NCBI GenBank assembly: GCA_025201345.1
Contig: JAIXMG010000036.1
Span: 310,001 to 374,000, forward strand
DNA length: 64,000 nucleotides
Source of the DNA: Thamnidium elegans
Lineage: Eukaryota; Mucoromycota; Mucoromycetes; Mucorales; Mucoraceae
Reading direction: 5' to 3'
This document shows, piece after piece, positions 58,001 to 64,000 of the stretch. Positions within the stretch are counted from its first letter, which is position 1. Every line of letters begins with the position of its first letter. Both the position numbers and the translations under genes were made by a program. Below the pieces are notes generated by a model. That model did not search any database. It saw nothing but the letters and a program-made list of their open reading frames with translations, and was not told where the DNA came from.

Positions 58001-59510
58001 GGAAGATATCGGTGATGCACAAATTGGTTCGGTCGAAAGTGGTTTTGGTATCTCTATTGAAGAACGTAAGCGTTTGACTATTGGTATGGAATTAGTTGGT
58101 AAACCCAAGCTTCTTTTCCTTGATGAACCTACATCTGGTCTTGACGCTCAAAGTTCTTTCAATATTATTCGATTTATTCGTAAATTGGCTGATTCGGGAT
58201 GGCCTGTCTTGTGTACCATTCATCAACCTTCTGCTATCTTGTTTGAACATTTCGACCACCTCTTGCTTTTAGTCCGTGGTGGTAGAACTGCTTACTACGG
58301 TGAAATCGGACCCAACTCTCAAACCATGATTGAATACTTTGAAACGAATGGCGGGCCCAAATGCTCTCCTGAAGCTAACCCTGCAGAATATATTTTGGAA
58401 TGTGTTGGTGCTGGTACTTCTGGTAAGGCCAAGGCTGACTGGGCTGAAATCTGGGAAAACTCTTCTGAAGCCAAGGGACTTGTATCTGAACTTGAAGAAA
58501 TCCATGCTTCCTCTGACCCTAACCCTACTCGTCATGCTCAAACTTATGCTACCGATATGTTGACTCAATTTAAGTTGGTTCATGGTCGTATGGCTTTATC
58601 TTACTGGCGTTCTCCTGATTACAATGTTGGTCGTCTCCTTAACGTTTTGTTCACTGCCTTGGTCACGGGTTTTACTTTCTGGAAGTTGGGAAATACCTCT
58701 TCTGATATGTTAAACAAACTGTTTGCCCTCTTCTCTACGTTTATTATGGCCATGACGCTTATTATTCTTGCTCAACCCAAGTTTATTACAGAAAGACAGT
58801 TCTTTAGACGTGAATATGCTTCTCGTTATTACAGTTGGTTGCCTTGGGGTATCTCTGCTGTTCTTGTCGAAATGCCTTATATTATCTTCTTCTCTGCCTG
58901 TTTCATGTTTGGCTTCTACTGGACCTCTGGTATGGACAGTTCCTCCGAAGCTTCTGGTTACTTTTATATTATGTTTACTGCTATTGTCTTCTGGGCTGTC
59001 ACACTTGGTTTTGTTATCGCATCTGTCTCCGAATCTCCTTTGATGGCAGCTGTTATCAATCCTTTGGCCATGTCTTTACTTATTTTGTTTGCTGGTTTGA
59101 TGCAAGCACCCTCTCAGATGCCTAAATTCTGGAGTTCTTGGATGTACTGGCTTGATCCTTTCCATTACTATATTGAAGGCCTTGCAGTAAACGAATTACA
59201 AAACCTTGTGGTTAACTGTAACCAAGAAGATCTTTTGAAATTCAATGTACCTCCTAATATGACGTGTGGTGAATACACTCAAAACTTCTTTGCTTATGGT
59301 GCACCCGGATACATTGACAACCCTGAAGCGACTTCACCCGAAATGTGCGGTTACTGTACGTTTAAGTCTGGTAAAGAGTTCTATTCCTCTCGTTTCGATT
59401 GGAGTGAAGATCACAAGTGGCGTAACTTTGGTATTGTTATCGGGTTCTTCGTGTTCAATGTGATTGTATTCTTGACACTCGTCTATTTCCGTAGAAAGCC
59501 CAGACGTTAA
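55026..59510 (+). CDS. Full-size PDR-type (ABCG) ABC transporter
   Basis: Exons 55026-55185, 55255-55454 and 55524-59510 give 1448 residues in the (NBD-TMD)x2 order of fungal pleiotropic drug resistance pumps. NBD1 shows the PDR hallmarks of a degenerate site: Walker A GRPGAGCTS (Cys for Lys, about 171-179) and WDCSTRGLD in place of a normal Walker B, with an intact LSGGERKR. NBD2 has canonical Walker A GSSGAGKTT (about 856), a degenerate signature (VESGFGISIEERKR) and Walker B LLFLDEPTSGLD. Two six-helix membrane domains end with the extracellular Cys-rich loop before the last helix. Such pumps export xenobiotics, azoles or lipids at the plasma membrane; the substrate cannot be read from sequence. 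Codons are much less AT-biased than in neighbours, suggesting strong expression. Convergent with sulfite oxidase, with a 296-bp spacer. Confidence 0.95.
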
Positions 59511-59806
59511 ATCTACTTGTATTTATGTGCATTTCGTATAGAATCCTTTTTTTCTTTCTTTTATTACACTGTATTTTTCCATCCCGTCTTTACTTTTATA
59601 TTGTATTGATTAATTTTATTATTATACCACTTATTTTTAATTATCACAATAAACCATATATTTTTTTTTATACGTATATATATATATATATTATTTTTGT
59701 CCTTTATAAGTTTCCTTGTTGGACTGAACCTATAGTAGTCATTGTCTTGTGAAAAGCAAAAAGATAAGTCAATTATTTGTAAAAACAGAACCCAAAATGT
59801 TTTTTA

Positions 59807-61645
59807 TTAAATATTAGACATTTCAATGGTATGAGGGTCTACAGTTCTCCAAGAATTGTTCATTACACCACGATAGTTCCATACGGGATATTCTTGTTGA
59901 ACATTACCGGAGGAATCAACTAATAAAGTCAGTGTTAATATCTTTGTACTCATCAAAATAAACAATTTTTTTTTTTATACCTGCTCTGCTGACGATGCGA
60001 ACATTTCGTTTGGTGGGAATTGTAGCGGTCCAAAGACACCATCCCCATACTCTGCAGTTATCTCCTTCGGCAGCTGGTTGGTATAATTGAGCTGTTGTCC
60101 AAGTTTTACCGTCGTCACCAGAAACATCTACATAACAAAGAGAGACAGTTAGCATAAATTTTTTTTTTTGTAGGTGTTGTGGTCATTATGATGTCATACC
60201 AACTCTTTGAATGCTTCTTCCACCACCTTTTTGAATAATATAAATGTTAGTACAGATCTATATTTGATATGATTAAAATTACCTGATAAAGCATATCCTT
60301 GAACTTTTTGGTTTGCAATAGCAGCTTCATGCATACCATCTGCTGGATTGCAGACATACGATTGGACATTGTATTCACCAATTGAAGGTACTTTGCACCA
60401 GTAGTTATTGGCCGAGTCTTCATCCAAAACCTAATAATAAACAATGTCAGCCCCCAACTCTTTTTTAGCATAATTTTTTTTTTTTTTACGTTTTCAGGAA
60501 GAATTTTATAGTCTCTGCGTTGATAATAAGACATGGATTCATAGTCTTGAATGGTAATTGATTTTAAATATTTCACAGAACGACCACCGATGTAACCTAG
60601 ACACACACATACAGAAATAAATATAAAATAAACAGAAATACAAAGCTTTTTTTATATATATATACCTGGTACAACAACTCTGATTGGGAACCCATGATCA
60701 CGAGTCAAGGTGCTATAATTCATCTGGGAAAAAAATATTATTATGACGAAAACGGATCATAAATAGAATAAATTACCTCATACGCCAACAAAACATCACC
60801 AAACTCATCCCTAAAAATTAATGAAAAAGAGATTTATCAGTTTTTTTTTTTCCGATTAAATATTTTAAATGATTAACTTACAAAGCTTTAGATAACGGAA
60901 TAGAAGAACCATAACATTTGTCTTCCTCACACTATATGGCGCAATCGATTAATCATTGTGTTGCGTAAGCTTTGTTTGTGTTGCACTTACCTGTTCCACA
61001 GACTCAAATGCAACATGAAGTTTAGATAAATTTTTGATTTTTGTTGTTACGCCGACGGTGGCAAGTACGTCGCGAAGTCTACAACCACTATAAACTGCGT
61101 TTCCTAGAGCACCAGGTCCCCAAATCACCTGTTCATATCATTAGATTATCCGTGAGTGTTTCAATTTTTATTATTATTTACTTACGCCTTTTGTGTGTTT
61201 CACTTTATGGAGACCATCTCTTCTATTTCCCTAAAACAAATATGTTTAATATTTTTACAAGTAAAAAGCATATTAAACTCATACCGCACACTAAAAAATA
61301 AAATAAAATAAAAATTAGGTTTTAACACTAGCAACAACAATAACAAAAAATATTACAAACCTGCATCACCATCATTACAGAAGATTTTTCATAATTCTCT
61401 TTAATATCTTTTAATGAGATATGAGTAGGGTTCTCTATTCCAATACCTTGAATCTCAATCAAGTGTTTAGATTCAGTAATATCTGGCAAGGGACCGTGGT
61501 TACGACAAAAAAAATATTCTTCCGGTGTTATATAGTTCTTTACTAGATCAGTGATATCTGGTTCGGCATTATATGGAGCATCTTTACGTACGATAAGAGG
61601 ATGTGGACCTCTTTTAGGGTCATTACTGTAATCAAGTGCGGACAT
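59807..61645 (-). CDS. Sulfite oxidase (molybdenum cofactor domain, no heme domain)
   Basis: Twelve exons: 61645-61361, 61290-61285, 61230-61186, 61128-60991, 60931-60882, 60810-60777, 60723-60666, 60596-60490, 60430-60283, 60226-60200, 60127-59981 and 59919-59807, giving 385 residues. Family blocks: FCRNHGPLPDI, VMMVMQ-CA-GNRRDGL (the Cys, residue 96, is the molybdenum ligand), WGPGALGNAVYSGCRL, DHGFPIRVVVPGYIGGRSVK, YQRRDYKILPE and the dimerisation domain with VDVSGDDGKTW and WGWCLWTA. It oxidises sulfite to sulfate. As in plant sulfite oxidase there is no cytochrome b5 domain and no N-terminal presequence. The C-terminus MSNI is close to the SNL-type peroxisomal signal but is not a standard one. 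Exon 2 is only 6 nt, and exon 10 is 27 nt. All junctions keep phase. Confidence 0.9.
61285..61290 (-). other. 6-nt micro-exon (TGTGCG) of sulfite oxidase encoding Cys-Ala
   Basis: Flanked by TTTTTTAG on its 5' side and GTATGAG on its 3' side (minus strand). Without it the protein would read VMQ-GNRRDG and lack the invariant molybdenum-ligating cysteine. Confidence 0.75.
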
Positions 61646-62070
61646 AGTTTATTTTTTGGCAAGTGTAAAGAAGAAGAGTAAAAAAGATTTTTTTTTTAAA
61701 AAAAAAAGGGAGGGTGATATATTCATATAGTTTTTTTTTTTTTAGTGATGGTCACGGATTAAATGTTCCTGAATTCATTTCCATTTGTTTCCCACGATAG
61801 AATATGCAAAAAAGTAAAATAGTCACACGCTTGTTGTTGTTTTGTTATGTTTTTTATTTTTTTTAAAAAAAAGGGTTAGGGTAAAAGTAGAGAAAATAAT
61901 ACACTTGAATAATAATATATAATAGTAATAACAGCTTTTTTTGTTGTTGTTGTTTTTTGTTTTGGTCGGGATGCAATGAGAGATAGTAATAAGTATTAAA
62001 AAGGGAGATAAGAGAGCGCAGGGAACGAAAATAAAGGAAAAAAAAAGGGGAGGGGGGGAATACATCATGA
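61646..62070. other. Intergenic, sulfite oxidase promoter
   Basis: 425 bp between tandem minus-strand genes, with several A- and T-runs, and GTT repeats near 61940. The 60 bp before the ATG is T/C-rich on the coding strand. No gene. Confidence 0.4.
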
Positions 62071-63632
62071 TTATTCTATCGACCATCGTCTAGAAGAATT
62101 AGATTTTTCAACACCAAGTGGTGCCATAGAATGTGCCGAAGTAGCTGAAGCTGTGGCATGAGAGACTATTTTTGAAATTGTCAACAACTTTAGTTATTTT
62201 TTTTTTTTTTTTTTTTACTTACTATGATTCATTAAACCGAGATTAAAGTTTCTTAAGCAAATAATAGCAATAGGTACGGAAGCCTAAGAAGAAAAAGTAA
62301 GTAAATAAACACAGGGAGAAATGAAAATCCCTTTTTTTTTTTTACCAAAATTAAAACCATGTCAACGCACACTATAATAAAAATAATTAATATTGAGTTT
62401 AAAATAAATAATCAAAACTTACGGAAAAAGGTCAAGAAGGCTTTGGAACCCAAAAACCTTGTAGGGTTCATTGAAATTTGAATCAACATATATATATAAT
62501 AAGCCATACTTGCAATACATAATGTTAAGAAGATATACATGTGAATCTTTTTCTCACGACGTAGCTAAATAAATAAAACGACTATTATTAGTCATCTATT
62601 TATAACATTTATATACATATATATATATATAAATTTATATATAAATTAACTTACACCCCAATATGCTGAAAATAACATTGTGATAGAAACAACGCAACTA
62701 AGTACAATATGTTCAATCAACTCTTTTACAATATCCGATTCTAATCCTTTTAAAGTGTAATCTGGCCACCAAGCAACAACTAATAAAGCTAAATATTGTA
62801 CTGAAAATCCAAGGAAAAAGAAGAAATCAAATTTAAGCAGCATCATGAAGATCTGATACATCTTATAACGATCTACAATAATAAATATGTCAATATGTAC
62901 TGCTATGAAAAATTATATATTACAATACCTCTCATAGCTAAATCAGCTCCAATTTTTTTATATATATGCCAACCAAATTCCAAGTAAAGTTTATAAGCTA
63001 AAAATACAAAGATGATTGTACTAAGTATCATGACACATATTTGTGTAATTTCGGCCCATTGTGATGAATGATATGCATTGCTTAAATGAGAAAAAGCAAC
63101 TTCAACTTTTTGTGGATATGTGATATCAATGTTTGTATTAATTAATGTTGAAGATTGATGATATTGAATTACTGAATAAGCACTCATTCCTAATTCGAAA
63201 GCGACCAGCGCAATAAGTTGAATAGTATTTCGTTGATAAATCTACATATAAAAAAGAATTAATAATTAATATATATATATTTGTATATATTTACTTACAG
63301 CATCAACTACTAATATAACAGTAAATACTTGAGCTAAAATAAATAAAATAAAATAAACTAATAAAGATCTAGCGTTGGCAAGGGACTTTGCCATGGAATC
63401 CGTATCCGAGGTTGATAACTTTAAATCATCTATTAAACCAATTTCGTTGGCATGGAAAGCGAAAATAACGGCTTCGAATGATATTGCTAAAATAGCTTGT
63501 ATAGTGATGGCACAAAAAATAGCTCTTGTCCATCGTGATTCACCAAACTTTGGACAAATGAATAACGTATTTCAAATAAACACACACGTATATATATATA
63601 TATATACTTACGACTCTAGATATAATCCACAT
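62071..63632 (-). CDS. Multi-pass membrane protein, UPF0658 Golgi-protein-like
   Basis: Eight exons: 63632-63612, 63547-63299, 63241-62929, 62872-62655, 62564-62423, 62371-62346, 62283-62223 and 62165-62071 (374 residues). About seven or eight hydrophobic helices: [60 protein letters not shown], a segment near [34 protein letters not shown], then [34 protein letters not shown] and [17 protein letters not shown]. The order WTRAIF...[11 protein letters not shown] and the [21 protein letters not shown] cytosolic stretch recall the fungal UPF0658 (S. pombe C1952.10c-type) Golgi membrane family, which has no known activity. The first exon (MWIISRV) is inferred only from phase. No signal peptide beyond the first helix. 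Confidence 0.6.
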
Positions 63633-64000
63633 AATATAATATGGGTATGAACAGTCAAGTGTGTATAATTAATTGTTGTTGTAAAATATTATATATGTAT
63701 ATGAAAATAAAAGAAAGAGAGTAAAGAGATTTATAATTCTAAAACCATAAATATATTATTATAGGAGAAAAATAATAGAGGAGAAAAAGGAAAAAGAAAT
63801 AGAGAAGGGGAAAAATAATAAATAAATATAGATTTACTGTATAATAAAACGCCGCATGTTATTATGAAGCACAATCATCAATCACTTGTGTTACTTTCTT
63901 TTATTAAGAATACCTCTCGTGCAAATCTCTTTTAACAGCACTAAAATAAAATCAAATACTAAAAAAAAACACATTAAAATAATAGATTTTTAACTGCTAT
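63633..64000. other. Upstream flank at window end
   Basis: AT-rich, with GA-rich stretch at 63700-63820; the likely promoter of the UPF0658-like gene. No frame of interest to the end of the window. Confidence 0.4.

Overview
The window reads as nuclear DNA of an early-diverging fungus, most likely Mucoromycota (Mucorales). The grounds are: very AT-rich DNA with many long A/T homopolymers; nearly every gene split by 50-110 nt GT-AG introns; fungal PDR-type ABC, AreA-like GATA and Atm1-like proteins; and a probable homologue of R3B2, an atypical RNase III described from Mucor. Exon boundaries below were placed by hand from splice motifs and reading phase, so individual junctions can be wrong even where the gene is certain.

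Layout. 0-24.6 kb is gene-dense: a proline-rich protein (cut by the window edge), the R3B2-like RNase III, an AreA-like GATA factor, a LINE fragment, a PSP1-domain protein, a Nudix hydrolase, a kanadaptin-like FHA protein, an F-box protein, an ING/PHD chromatin reader, eIF3m, a decayed Crypton-type tyrosine recombinase, the mitochondrial ABC exporter Atm1 and a second F-box protein. A tRNA-Arg(ACG) lies at 25.8 kb. 25.8-36.1 kb is a decayed accessory island: two DDE-transposase remnants, two broken copies of what looks like a lineage-specific family (one with a PD-(D/E)XK-like D...ExK pattern), a tandem repeat, a 292-bp element with 40-bp terminal inverted repeats, and a broken ORF ending in a TnpB/Fanzor-like block. 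36.3-64 kb is again largely single-copy: a second AreA-like GATA factor, a 3.7-kb gene-free stretch, an NsdD-like GATA factor, the SAGA subunit Sgf73, a P5B P-type ATPase with a cysteine-rich N-terminal ectodomain, a full-size PDR transporter, sulfite oxidase and a UPF0658-like membrane protein.

How the genes fit together. There is no operon logic, but three GATA factors lie within 40 kb, two of them AreA-like paralogues about 31 kb apart in opposite orientation. Chromatin genes (ING, Sgf73), transporters (Atm1, P5B, PDR) and a probable RNA-decay enzyme make up the rest. The most notable points are the R3B2-like protein, a 6-nt micro-exon that carries the molybdenum-binding cysteine of sulfite oxidase, the unusual P5B architecture, and the degraded RNA-guided-nuclease-like and Crypton elements.
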